Assembly (NCBI GenBank): GCA_029204225.1
Contig: CM055095.1
Location: forward strand, 61,173,910 to 61,237,909
DNA length: 64,000 nucleotides
Reading direction: 5' to 3'
From: Diphasiastrum complanatum
Taxonomy: Eukaryota > Streptophyta > Lycopodiopsida > Lycopodiales > Lycopodiaceae
The notes under the pieces were generated by a model. That model saw only the letters and a list, made by a program, of their open reading frames with translations. It was not told the origin of the DNA and did no database searches. Positions 1 through 11,200 of this stretch are shown piece by piece (position 1 is the first letter of the stretch; every line of letters begins with the position of its first letter). The translations under genes were made by a program, and so were the position numbers.

Positions 1-12
1 ACAATAAAGCCG

Positions 13-240
13 TTGACAATCAATAATTTTGTCAACAATCCTGTGCTATGCATAGGATTGTTCGACAAACCAACATTTAGTCAACTAAGTCAAACTCAAG
101 GCTATGCTAGGTATAGCTTTGAGTTTGGCATCGATGACAAAGTTGTTCACAAAAATGTCGTATTGTCAACAACGTTATTGTCAATGCTATGCTCATAGTT
201 GTGCCTAGAGTATGGCTTTGTTGACAAACCCTATGTTAGG
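13..240. repeat. Palindrome-rich repeat block
   Basis: This stretch is a chain of short inverted repeats built on the motifs GTTGACAA/TTGTCAAC and CTATGC/GCATAG. The clearest is 91-127, where CAAACTCAA pairs with TTGAGTTTG and GCTAT pairs with ATAGC around a small loop. A second lies at about 37-61 (CAATCCT against AGGATTG). A 61-codon open frame at 13-198 is probably accidental. It could be the end of a foldback transposon that continues left of the window. Confidence 0.45.
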
Positions 241-1480
241 AAAGTGGCATTCAAAAAAATGAAAATTTATATAACATAAAAAAGGTTGAAAAATCTATAA
301 TAAAGCTCTCAATAATTAAATAAATACTATAAAACGTGAAATTTCAAAATTAATAAGCATAGATATACAAAATACAAGTTATAAAATACCAAATTTTTTC
401 AGAATGAATCAATAAGTAGGCAAATTAAGAACTAGAATATAAAAATTGGATTTCAAAATTTTAAAATATAAAAACCTAAAATTTTCAGATATAAATATAG
501 AAAAATCCAAATTAAAAATTTAAAAAATCAAAATTGACAAAAAATCCAAATTAAAATTAGATTAAAAAAACCTTAAACGTCGACGACTAAATTCTCAAAG
601 AGATAAAAAATCTAAAGTCACAAAACATAAACTCATTAATAGTTATGCAAATTGATTTTAATAGAATGAAACTGTCATATGTTTTAGAATAAATTCATTT
701 AGTTTATTGTGAAAAATATGCAAAATTTAGCTTGATTATTTTCATTTTCATGTACGTATGTAAATCACACATGTGTGGAGCATGTTCCCACATGTGAGTA
801 GTAGGCCTATTTGCATTAGCTAATTCATGCATTAGAATAGTTTCTTTTACAAAGCAATGTGAAAGTAGGCAAAAGCTAGTAAAGTAGAATCATGCCAAGT
901 GTCATCATGAGGTTGGGCCTCAATCTCCTCATGACTTGTACAAATCAAAATGCATGATTAGGATAGGCAAATAGACATCCATCTCAAGTCCTAAGAGGTG
1001 TTGACACATGTCCTACTAGATTGTAGGAGTGCAAAATTGCAAGTGGTGCACCATAAGTCAAAATCCTCATCCTATTGGCTGTTGAGGTCCAATCAAATTG
1101 AGAGGTGCAAATCATGGATCCAATCATTTTTAGAGGTCACCACTTACTTTATGGAGTCAGAACTCGAGCTACCACTATATGGATGTGGACTCTCATTGTA
1201 TTTTTCAACACTTTTGAGAGATAGAATGATGTTGATACAAATTCTCTTGTTGTATTCTCTCTCTACCCGAGGGCTCTTGGATTTTCTCTCTCTACTTAGG
1301 ATGTTTGTATCTCTAAATTCTTGAGTAACACTGAGTTTTTTCATGAATGTGCATGGAAATGGCTTGTTTTTGATGGATGATTACTTTTTGTGTACAAGAG
1401 CTCTTGCCTTTGTTTGAAAGCTCACTAAAATCTAAGTTGATCAAGATAGATTTTGTTGTGTACAAACTCTCATATATGTT
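241..1480. other. AT-rich intergenic DNA, no gene seen
   Basis: Positions 241-700 are very AT-rich, with many short runs of the AAAATTT and TTTTAAAA type. From about 700 the composition becomes more balanced, and ACATGTG-type motifs appear (near 768 and 790), like those in the copia LTR at 6932-7759, but I could not align the two. Open frames here overlap on both strands and look accidental. Confidence 0.5.
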
Positions 1481-1954
1481 TTGTGCTATCTATATTTTTC
1501 TAATTTTTATTTAGACACGAGCCTAAGTGCATTTTTTACTGAATATGGAATAACTGACAACTTAGACTACTTCCACAACCTATTTCGCCCATATTTACAT
1601 GTTTTCAAGACTGTGCAACCTAATTCAGAAGTATTTTATGACCATTATGTGAGATTCATCGATATACTCAGTATACCTGTTATCTCCTTAGGTTTACTCT
1701 CCTTCATGCATTATACTGATCTTGTCCATTTCTTCCCACAGTTCAAGCAGAGACTAGATAGAATGTTTACTAAATTGTTTGATCTATTTAAAAGTAGTTC
1801 GATGTGTCCTTATTGCAAAAGAAAATGTCGTTTTGTTGAATGCCAGACTGGATTTGTACTTTTCCTATTAATTCAAATCCCGGATGATGAGGAAGCTGCT
1901 CCTTCTGATCCTCAAATTGCATCATCCTCAATTCAATCATCCTTTACAGTTTAG
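1481..1954 (+). CDS. Unrecognised 157-codon open frame
   Basis: I do not recognise this protein. It has a hydrophobic middle, a cysteine cluster near residues 108-120 (C-x2-C-x3-C-x5-C), and an acidic, serine-rich tail. The start is simply the first ATG; the frame follows a pyrimidine-rich AT stretch, so it could also be an exon. It lies about 420 bases upstream of the copia remnant. A 62-codon frame at 2044-2232 follows it in a different frame. It may be a degraded gene, an exon, or chance. Confidence 0.25.
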   Translation: MCYLYFSNFYLDTSLSAFFTEYGITDNLDYFHNLFRPYLHVFKTVQPNSEVFYDHYVRFIDILSIPVISLGLLSFMHYTDLVHFFPQFKQRLDRMFTKLFDLFKSSSMCPYCKRKCRFVECQTGFVLFLLIQIPDDEEAAPSDPQIASSSIQSSFTV

Positions 1955-2372
1955 AGTTCTTAACTGTGATAATAGACATTATGGTTAGATCATTGGGAGT
2001 TGGGGAGGCCTCGGGAGTGGTGGGGGCAAGCATATAAACAATATTGTTTTTATTCATTTTGACTTTTTTTCTTTATCCTACATGGCATTCCTTAAAAGGT
2101 CTTTTTGATATTGAGAACTCCTCTAATGGAGCAGATCAGCTCTCGATGAGCGTGAGGACATTGTACTATCATGCTCAGCCACCAAAGCAACGTTATCAGA
2201 GGATGGCTAATAGTGTTAAACCTCTCTTGTAATTTGTTGTTAATCTATCTTGTAATCTCACCTATTGAGACAAATATAGGATAGAATGCTAGAACAAGAT
2301 ATGCGAATTAGTTTTTGTAGCTATGCATGAAAGTCTGCCAGCGAGCAAAACATAGCGATTTTGTAAGAAGAG

Positions 2373-2576
2373 TGTTAGGCCGCCAACGAGTGAGACATTG
2401 AACGACTCACTCAAAAAGAAAACCAAATACAAAATACTTTCAGTTCTTCCATCTCTGATTGTCATGTTTCATATGTTTGATTGATTGCTACGAAGTCTGT
2501 GATCTATAGTCGATTATCTAGGTCTGGCAAATTCTGCACAGACATACAAACAGAACTGTCGAAAAACAAATCTACA
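2373..2576 (+). repeat. Probable 5' LTR remnant of copia element 1
   Basis: The right edge is supported: sequence ending in CA at 2576 is followed directly by a primer binding site. The left edge is a guess, placed at a TGTTAG preceded by AG, matching the AG|TGTTAG context of the 3' LTR start at 4983. The sequences diverge after those six bases, so the true LTR may be longer or rearranged. Confidence 0.3.
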
Positions 2577-2588
2577 TGATATCAGAGC
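2577..2588 (+). other. Copia primer binding site (initiator tRNA-Met)
   Basis: TGATATCAGAGC differs by one base from TGGTATCAGAGC, the complement of the 3' end of plant initiator tRNA-Met used by most plant copia elements. It sits directly after a CA dinucleotide that would close the 5' LTR. Confidence 0.7.
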
Positions 2589-2618
2589 ATATTCAATAGA
2601 TAACGCAATATGGCTACA

Positions 2619-4975
2619 ACACACCGACTTCTGTGAAGCCTGTCAAAAAGGCAAACAACATCGAAGTCATATGTACATGTGTTCGGATGTGCAGCATACA
2701 TGCACATTCCCAAAGAAAAAAGAAACAAGCTCGACAAAAAATCGATGCAAACAGTCATGGTTAGATACTCGAACGGATCACAAATCTACCGACTCTACAA
2801 CCCAACCTTCAACTGATGTGCTGTGGCATTTTAGACTTGGCCATCTTAACTTCAAATGTCAGCTCAGAGTCTAGTACAATATTTGCCTTCAGTCAGCAAG
2901 CCAACTTCTCCATGCGAAAGCTGTATTATCAGCAAACATGCTAGGAGTCCCTTCAGTTCAGACTCTGTTCATACATCCAAGGGCTTGCTTGACCTTGTAC
3001 ATAGTGACATTTGTGGCCCTGCTTCCATAGAGGGAGCTCTCTATTTCCTAACCTTCATCAACGACTTATCTCGAAGGACTGCAACATACTATATGAAGAA
3101 CAAGTCCGAAGCATTCAAGTTCTTCAAGCAGATCAAGGCATCTGCAGAAAACCAGACCCAGAGGAAGATCAAGACTATACGCACAGATGGAGGGGGAGAA
3201 TACATCTCCACATAATTCAAGGAGTTTTGCAAGGCCAACAGGATACATCAACAAAATACAACCAGCTACTCATCTCAGTCCAATGGTGTAGCTGAACGAA
3301 AGAATCAGAGACTCATCGAAAGTGCCAAGAGCATGATGGCCCATGCCTCTCTTCCAAAGAAATTCTGGATGAAAGCTTATGGATGATCTGGCCTGCTACT
3401 TTGTGTAGGAACCAACCACCGTTTCTGAGGTGATGTCTACTCCTGATGCTGACCAGTGGAAAGCAGCGATGGACACCGAATTCGATTATCTTATGGAGAA
3501 TCGAACATGGACATTCACTGAGCTGCCAAAAAACCGAAACCCAATTCCATGCAAATGGATATTCAAGGCGAAGTACGATGCTGAAGGAAGGCTAAATCGT
3601 TACAAGGCCAGGCCAGTTGCCAAAGGCTTTTCCCAGGTTCTAGATCTGGATAATTCAAAAACCTTCAGCCCAGTTGTCAAACATGCTTCGATCCGCCTAC
3701 TCCTCTCCTTTGCAGCTGCATCAGATCTTGAAGTCCACCAGATGGATGTCCAGACCGCTTTCCTCAATGGAACCATCGAAGAGAAAATCTAGATGACGCA
3801 GCCAGAGGGATACGAACTCAACGACAAGCATCTGCACCTTGTATGCAAAATCCACAAGGCACTCTACGGGCTGAAACAGTCACCCAGAGCCTGGTTCCAA
3901 AAGATCAACGCATTTCTGATAGAGAATGGTTTTATTCCAAACTTAGTAGACCCAAATGTCTACTTCAAGTTTGTATCAAATTACTTCATCATCATCACTC
4001 TTATTCGATAATAATCTGAATTTGATAAAGGATACAAAATGCATGTTGGCCCAGGAATACAAGATGACTGACATGGGTCCAGCCCACTATTGTCTCAGAA
4101 TCCAAATCCAACGAGATCGACCTAGCAGACTGATCTTTATCAGTTAGCAACGATATCTCAACAACGTGTTGGAAAACTATGGAATGGCCAACTGCAAACC
4201 AACTCACTTTCCACTTGACCCTAGACTAAAGTTATCAAAGGAACAATCTCCTCAAACTGAGGCAGAAAAAGAAGAGATGAAGCGCTACCTGTTTCAATCC
4301 AAAATCGGCTCACTGATGTATGCAATGATCTGCACGCGACCAGACCTTGCATATTCGATCAGTGCACTCAGCCAATTCTTGTCAAATCCAGGCTTGACTC
4401 ATAGGAAAGCACTAACAAAGGTCGTGAAGTACATCCAAGCAACGAAAACTCTCAGCATCTGCTATGAAGGCAGCCACACTGCCAACATCCTTGAAGCCTA
4501 CACAGATGCGAATTGGGCAGGAGATGTCGACACCAGAAAATCAACTTCTGGATTTGTATTTTAATACAACCAAGGCCCAATCTCATGGAACAGTCGAAAG
4601 CAAATCTCAGTTGCATTATCATCAACGGAATCTGAATACATAGTTGCCACCAATGCAACCAAAGAGACAATCTGGCTAAGGCAACTGCTTGCAGACCTCA
4701 ACCTTGCACAAACACTTCCTACAACAATCTATTGTGACAATCAAAGCACAATAGCACTATCTCTCAATCCGAGATTTCACTCTCGAAGCAAACATATAGA
4801 AATCAAGTATCATTACCTTAGAGAGAAAGTGTACAACAAGGAAGTAGAATTGGTTTTCTGCAAAACAAACTACATGGTAGCAGATTACTTCACAAAGGCT
4901 TTATCAAAGGAGCAACATCTCAGATTTAACGATATGTTAAATCTGAAGATCAAAGTTTTTCAGGATCCACATTAA
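2619..4975 (+). pseudogene. Copia element 1: scrambled, inactive gag-pol
   Basis: This is a Ty1/copia polyprotein remnant with its parts out of order. 2625-2660 reads as the end of the pre-integrase zinc region (C-x2-C then GKQH). 2661-2813, in another frame, reads as the distal integrase segment (VFGCAAY, then IPKEKRNKLDKKS). 2815-2950 is a second pre-integrase start (WHFRLGHLN). 2985-3370 is the integrase core (HSDICGP, RTDGGGEY). Reverse transcriptase starts abruptly near 3430 and runs through LNRYKARPVAKGF and VHQMDVQTAFLNG. RNase H is at 4490-4960 (YTDANWAGD, SSTESEY, YCDNQST, SKHIEIKYH). Gag and protease are absent. In-frame stops occur at 3790, 4144 and 4562. A frameshift near 4010 falls where YVDD should be. 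It cannot encode an active enzyme. Confidence 0.85.
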
Positions 4976-4982
4976 GGGGGAG
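4974..4982 (+). other. Polypurine tract and 3' LTR start of copia element 1
   Basis: The pol stop codon at 4973-4975 runs straight into AAGGGGGAG, followed by TGTTAG at 4983. This is the usual plant copia arrangement of polypurine tract next to the 3' LTR. Only a few LTR bases may remain, because minus-strand copia coding sequence is recognisable from about 5040 on. Confidence 0.7.
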
Positions 4983-5005
4983 TGTTAGATTTCTTATGCT
5001 CAGCC

Positions 5006-6400
5006 TTAAACAAATCGTTCAAGTAATGAGCATCCTGAAAACCGAAGGCCTTTGTAGTTAGGATGGCCTAACCTCTTGTGCCATAGCTCCACTTGTGAGA
5101 GCTCCTCCCTTGCCATTTTAACACTTCCAACCATCACATTAGCATCCAACTTAAATAACCTTCCGTGCTTAAAGCCATTAGCAATAAATACATTTATCAT
5201 TCTTCAAGATGGAACATGCTCCATGCTTGAAATGAACATCTAATCCACTATCCATAAGTTGACCAACACTTAACAAGTTCTTTGTAATAGAAGGTACATA
5301 AAAAACATTGTCTAGATCTACTTTCTTAGATGATCCAAGACATAATGGAATGGATCCAATTCCTACAATCTCACATTCTTGATCACTTGCAGTGAAAATA
5401 ATCTTCTTAGAGTTATTGTAAGAAAGTAAGGTAGAAAAGTAGTCTTTTTGGTGAGTCATGTGGGAACTAGCCCCACTATCAATCCACCATGTGTTGTGAT
5501 TAGATGTTTGTGTTAAGGAAGCCATCAAAGATAAGTTGCATTCATCCTCCTCCTCAAGCACAAGGTTGCCATGGTTGTCCTTCTCTTGGGCATTCTTCTT
5601 CTTGTAAGACTCGGATGCAAAGTGTCCTTTCTTACCATAGAAAAAATGCTTAAGCTTCTTCTCGTCCTTCTTACTCTTGCCTTTTGAACTTGAAACTCCA
5701 TCCTTGCTCTCGACCTCCACATCTTGGGTCTTCTTGGATGGAACCTTCTTCTTCTTGCCTTTCAAAGAAAAGTTAGCTTTCTCATCACCATCAATCAAAG
5801 AAAGAGAACCAATCCTATTCTTGATATGAAGCATCCTACTGTCCTCAGAAACTAGCACACTATGAGGTTTTTCAATAGTAGGAAGTTGATCTTGAATAGC
5901 AAATGTTTGAACTAGATTAGAATACTCATTTCCTAATCCATTCAAGATGATTTGAACTAGCTCATTGTCTTGAATCTTGTCACTAGTGGAAGATAATCAA
6001 TATTCAAAGATTTGATCCTAAGAACATAATCTTGGGCACTTTCATTACTTCCTTTCATGCTTTGAGGTATTTAATTTCTTAGCATGAGTATTCTTGAAGT
6101 ATTTTTGGATTCATAAATAGATTTTAGTGAATCCCATGCCTCTTTGGATGTGCTACAAGATGAGATCTCTTTCAACAAGTCATTACTTACACTCATTTTC
6201 AAGCAATGTAATGACAACCTAAATCTCTTTTTGTACTTTACTAATTCTTGAGCTACTTGAGGTCCTTCTTCCACACCAAGAACAATGTCATACAAATCAT
6301 GAAGTACAAATAATGACTCCATTCGAACTTTCCAAATGGCATAATTAGTTGAGGAAAGCCTTTCACTAGCTTCAAGTAAGAAGCCACCTATTGATGCCAT
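5006..6400 (-). pseudogene. Copia element 2: gag and protease fragment
   Basis: Read on the minus strand. It opens at 6400 with a gag of the UBN2/DUF4219 type (LSSTNYAIWKVRMESLF, then KEAWDSLKSIYES). A frame break near 5950-6070 leads to a Lys/Ser-rich linker, a zinc-knuckle relic near 5608-5650, the aspartic protease motif WWIDSGASSHMT near 5470, and the start of the pre-integrase domain (WHKRLGHPNYKGL) near 5050-5090. The knuckle still has KKGHFA but has lost its cysteines, so RNA binding should be gone. Integrase, RT, RNase H and the 3' LTR are missing; the element stops at the junction with copia element 1. Confidence 0.8.
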
Positions 6401-6918
6401 TATTAGTGTAAATGCACTTGAAATTCAGATGGTTTCACTTAGAGATTTGAACCTATAGTGTCTTCTAGCAATCAATAAGCTTGTAGACCTGACCCTACCA
6501 CTTTAGAACAAATCTAGCTACAATCTCAACTTTGCAAATTGACTCCTTAATCTTTGGTTTATAGCACTCAATCTCTCTCAACTTCAAGGTACACTAAAAA
6601 AACCAGAGAATCAACTTCAATGTACTGTAAACAAGCTTTAATCCACCTATATGATTGATCTAAACCAAGAACATATCAATGGAATAGAAACAATGCAAGT
6701 GAAAGCTTGAAAAATGCACCTATATGACTCAAATTGGGTGTATGAAGCTCAAACTGCACCAAAATGAAAAATAATGCTCAAAACAGGTTCTATACGGCCC
6801 CACACGTGTGGAAGGTACACCTATAGCCCACAACTCACTACCTCAATATTAGCTTGTTTTCAAAAACTTGCCAATTTGGGAATAGTTTTAGATCAATGTC
6901 TTAAATGCACTTGTACTT
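6401..6918 (-). other. 5' leader of copia element 2
   Basis: This is the non-coding stretch between the primer binding site and the gag start. No open frame is supported. It contains one CACACGTGTG palindrome at 6801-6810, matching the motif repeated in the adjoining LTR. Confidence 0.5.
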
Positions 6919-6931
6919 GGCTCTGATACCA
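6919..6931 (-). other. Copia primer binding site of element 2
   Basis: On the minus strand this reads TGGTATCAGAGCC, a perfect complement to the 3' end of plant initiator tRNA-Met. It directly abuts the LTR boundary at 6932. Confidence 0.85.
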
Positions 6932-7759
6932 TGTCAATTTATAGCAAAATGGACCAAGAATAGATCTGAATCAGACCCACGAGTTTGATTGGATGGTAGA
7001 TTAGATCAACCTATCAATCTACACAAGATTAGATAGCATTTAGATCAAATCTAGATGAAGAAATCTAACAAGAACAATCATTCATGACCAAAACTTGAGC
7101 TTGCTGATTTCACACGTGTGAAAACTTGTCAGAGTATGGACAGTAGGTTGAGTATGAAGTATACTAAGCTAAGAACCCAATCAATGCATAAAATAACAAG
7201 ACAAATGGAGAGATTACTCAAAAAATGCACCAAAACCAAGATTTAGCTTCCATGCCAATTATGGCCAAATGAGCCACTATATATACACAAGAGCTGATGC
7301 TTACTCAGTTGATTTGGCACGTGTAAGAGTGCCTACTCATCAAAGGATCCACCAATAATCATCAATATGGCACATGGACCAAGTTTCCTAACTTATAGCC
7401 ACCTCCCTTGATTTTAGACAATTTTCCTAATTTATAGGGACTTGCACAAATATCTACTACAAGTTGGATCTCACCTACTACTGATGTTTTGACACATGTG
7501 AGCAGTCCTTGGCACGTGTGAGATCACTCCTATCCATGTGAAATATCTTTTCCTACCAATAAAATGATGCCAAGTGGCATATAGCTAGAAAACTAGTTTT
7601 TGGCCATTTTAGCCACTAGATCTCAAATGAAATGGTATGTACAACCTATATGACTCATCTAAATGATAAATGCATTTAATTCACACGTGAGAACAGGCTC
7701 CACACATGTGTAAACATAATATGTACATGATTTGGCCTAGATCAAGCATGATCTTGACA
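6932..7759 (-). repeat. 5' LTR of copia element 2 (828 bp)
   Basis: The LTR is bounded by a perfect 6-bp terminal inverted repeat, TGTCAA at 6932 and TTGACA ending at 7759, and adjoins the primer binding site. It carries many CACGTG/ACATGT-type palindromes: 7111-7120, 7318-7324, 7491-7500, 7513-7520, 7681-7690 and 7701-7710. CACGTG is the G-box/ABRE core recognised by plant bZIP and bHLH factors, so stress- or ABA-responsive transcription is a reasonable inference. No second copy of this LTR is seen in the window. Confidence 0.75.
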
Positions 7760-8248
7760 TTTTCACAAAACCAAAGTGCGGAATTAAATGAGCAAGTGAA
7801 TCAGACACACGAATAGCAACAGACAGATTTACATTCAAGATCATACTATTATCTAGAATAATAATGTGCATAAACAGCTACAAAATTATCTATTGATGTT
7901 TCTGATTTTTCAAGCACTGCATGTAGATCCACACAATGCGTTGGCGTGAGAGAAATACACTTCTCTCACGAATTCATGTCTCGCTTACTAGCGGACTTTG
8001 GATCTACTGATCCTATTACAAAAATTGTCTCGCACGCAGGCGGACTGTATTCTGTATTTTCGTCTTCTTCTTCTTGTCTTGTTTACTAGCATTAGATTAC
8101 TGTATTATGCATCAAACGGAAAGTATATAGTCGCGTCGTGTAACTTCTAGATTAGAGCGATTAAACATCTACAACTAATCACGAATTACAAGAGTGGCAG
8201 ATTAGCCACGATCTAGTATACTCTTGTTGATGTCATGATATTAGATCA
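7760..8248 (-). repeat. Truncated 3' LTR of copia element 3
   Basis: On the minus strand the LTR begins TGATCT at 8248; its TGA is also the pol stop codon. It matches the plus-strand LTR at 22160-22650 almost base for base, then stops at 7760, exactly where the LTR of element 2 begins. About 410 bp of the full-length (about 903 bp) LTR are missing and were not found elsewhere in the window. Confidence 0.8.
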
Positions 8249-11200
8249 GATATCTGTACCCCATGGTACTTGGCTGTTCTTCTTGGCTGTTTGTGGAGCA
8301 TGACTGATTTCGCGTTTTGTCGTGTTGTGTCGTGTGGTGTCGCCTTTTGTCAAAGGTTCAAAATTGAAAGCTAGCAAAGCTTTGGCATTGGAAACAAAAT
8401 GTTTCTTCATCTCCCTCTCAAAGCATGATAGCTTGACGACTCCAAGGCTGCTCCTGTGTCTCTTGAATAGACCTTTATCTAGGGCCTTTGTGAAGATGTC
8501 AGCAACCATGTCTTTCGTTCCAATGAAGGTGGTCTGCAACATCTTCTTGCCAATCAGGTCCCTGATCAAGTGGTACTTGATCGCAATGTGTTTCATCTTT
8601 GAGTGAAACACAGGGTCTTTCGTCAAATGTATTGCAAATGTGTTGTCCATCTGCAAAACCAGAGGTTCATTTGTTGTTTCGCCCAATTCATCCAAGAACT
8701 GTTCGAGCCAAACTATCTCATTTGCCATCTTTGCTGCTGCAACATACTCTGCTTCGCAGGATGACTGAGCCACAATGGTCTGCTTCTTGCTGACCCAGAG
8801 AACTGCCGCTCCAAATGCAATGGTGCATCCTCCTGAGACACTTTCACAGTCGTCTTTGAGGGATGCCCAACTAGCATCACTGTAGGAAATCATCTGGAAA
8901 CCTGCATCACGACAATAACACAAACCATAATCCTTTGTTAGCTGAAGATGCTGCAAAATTCGTTTTGCAATCTTCCAATGTGTCGAGCCAGGATTCGTGT
9001 AGAATTGGCTCATGCTGAATACTGCATAAGCAATGTCAGGGCATGTATTGTCAACAAGGTACATTAACGATCCTATCAGTTTCCTGTAAGGTGTGAGCTG
9101 CATCAATTCCCTCTTTGCTTCAGTCCTCGAACAATTTTCGTTTGTCAGCACCATTCTTGTGAGCATTGGAGTATTCGCTCCTTTGCAATTCAGCATCCCA
9201 AAATCCTCCAGGATTTTTTGGGTGTATCTGGACTGATGAAGGTACAACTCACCTCCCTCATAGTCCCTTTCAATTTGTAAGCCAAGGTAACACCTGGCCT
9301 CTACCAGATCCACAATCTCGAAATGTTTTGAGATCTCTTCCTTCACTTCAGCAATCAGCTTCTCACTCTTGCAGAGTATCAGAGTGTCGTCCACATATAC
9401 AGCCACAATAATGATCTGCCCATATGTAATTCTCACATACACATTGGAATCAGCCATCAGTGGCTTTAATCCCAATGATTTCAGGGCTTGGTCCTTCTTT
9501 TTGTACCATTGTCAAGTTGACTGCTTCAGACCATAGATACTCCTATGCATTCTGCATGCATAGTCAGGAAGTATATTCGAGACATATCCTGGGGGTTGAT
9601 CCATGTAGACTTCTTCGTCTAACTCAACATGCAAGAAGGTTGTCTTCTCATCCACAATGTGGATCCTGACGTCATAAGCAGCTGCATATGCAAATAACAA
9701 ACGTAGGGAGACGAATGTTTGACGACATGAGAGAATGTTTCAGAGTAATCAATACCATATCTCTGAGAGATTCTCTTCACTACCAATCTTGCCTTGTATT
9801 TCGAGACATCCCCATCTGGTCCATACTTGAGCTTGTAAACCCATTTGTATTTGACAGCCTTTCGCTTATCTGGTAATGGCTCCAACGTCCATACCTGGTT
9901 CTTCTTCTTGGACTGTGTCTCTTCGTTCATGGCTTGGATCCATTTGTCCTTCTCTGGACATTCAACTGCCTCCTCAAATGTCTGTGGTTCGCCACTGAAT
10001 CCACAGAACTCTTTAGATGTAAAAGCAGAGCTTCTTGACACATATCTTGTTGGCGCTCTTCGTGGTCTTGTCGACCTTCTAGGAGATCCTCCTGGGACAA
10101 CAATGCCTTTGCCTTTGTCTGCTCTGCTAGGTCCAGAACCATCTTGGTTTATACAAACTGTAGCAGAAGTCTGCCTCTCGAATCTTTCGTCTTCTGATTC
10201 GTCACTCAAATGCGAAGCGACTCGAAAATCTTTGTTTTCGTGTTCGTCTTCTGCTCCCTCTGTCGTTGGTGGCAGATCATAGTACTGTCTTTCAAGAACT
10301 TCATAGTTGATAGGATCATCATTGGCCATCGTTTTGCTCTCATCAAATCTGACATCTCTCACTGTCTTCATAGTGTTCGTGTCTGGAATGTAGACTCTGT
10401 AGTATGACAAATTGTTGTCATAACCTACCAAAAATCCATGTTAGGAGCCTTTTCATCAAGCTTCTTTCGAAGCTTATCAGGGATATGTGCATAAGCTGCA
10501 CAGCCAAAGATTCTGATGTGAGACAGGTTGGGCTTTCTACCCCACCATAATTCATGTGGTGTCGTGTGAGGGACACCAGACTTTCTTGTCCTGTTCTGGA
10601 TGTATACAGCTGTAGCTACTGCTTCAGTCCACAGTACCCTTGGAGCTTTCAAGTAGGCCATCATGCATCTGGCAGCTTCCATCGGGGTCCTATTTTTCCT
10701 CTCTGCAACACCGTTGTGCTGCGGTGTGTATGCTGCAGTCCTTCTGTGAATGATGCCATGATCATTGCAGAAGTCAGTAAAGCGATTCGAGATGTATTCG
10801 CCACCTCGATCTGTCCTGATCTGCTTCACTTTATTGCCAGTGCATCTCTCTGCCCAATTCACGTACTCTGTGAATTTATCAAGTGCTTCTGATTTATTCT
10901 GAATGAAATACACTCTGGCGAATTTACTATAATCATCAATATTTCGAGCCTCCTACTGAGATCACATTGAAAGGCCCACATATGTCAGAATGCACTAACT
11001 CCAAAATCTTAGTCGTTCTGTAGGAGCCTTTGACAAATGGAGTGCGAGACATCTTACCCTTCAGACATGCATCACAGGTGATCGAATTGTTCGCATTCGA
11101 GATGTTGACTCCTGTTATTGTTCCATGATGGCTTGCTTGGTAAAGTGTCATTGAGTTCATGTGGCATAGTCTCCTGTGCCACAGAGTGTCTGGCGAATCA

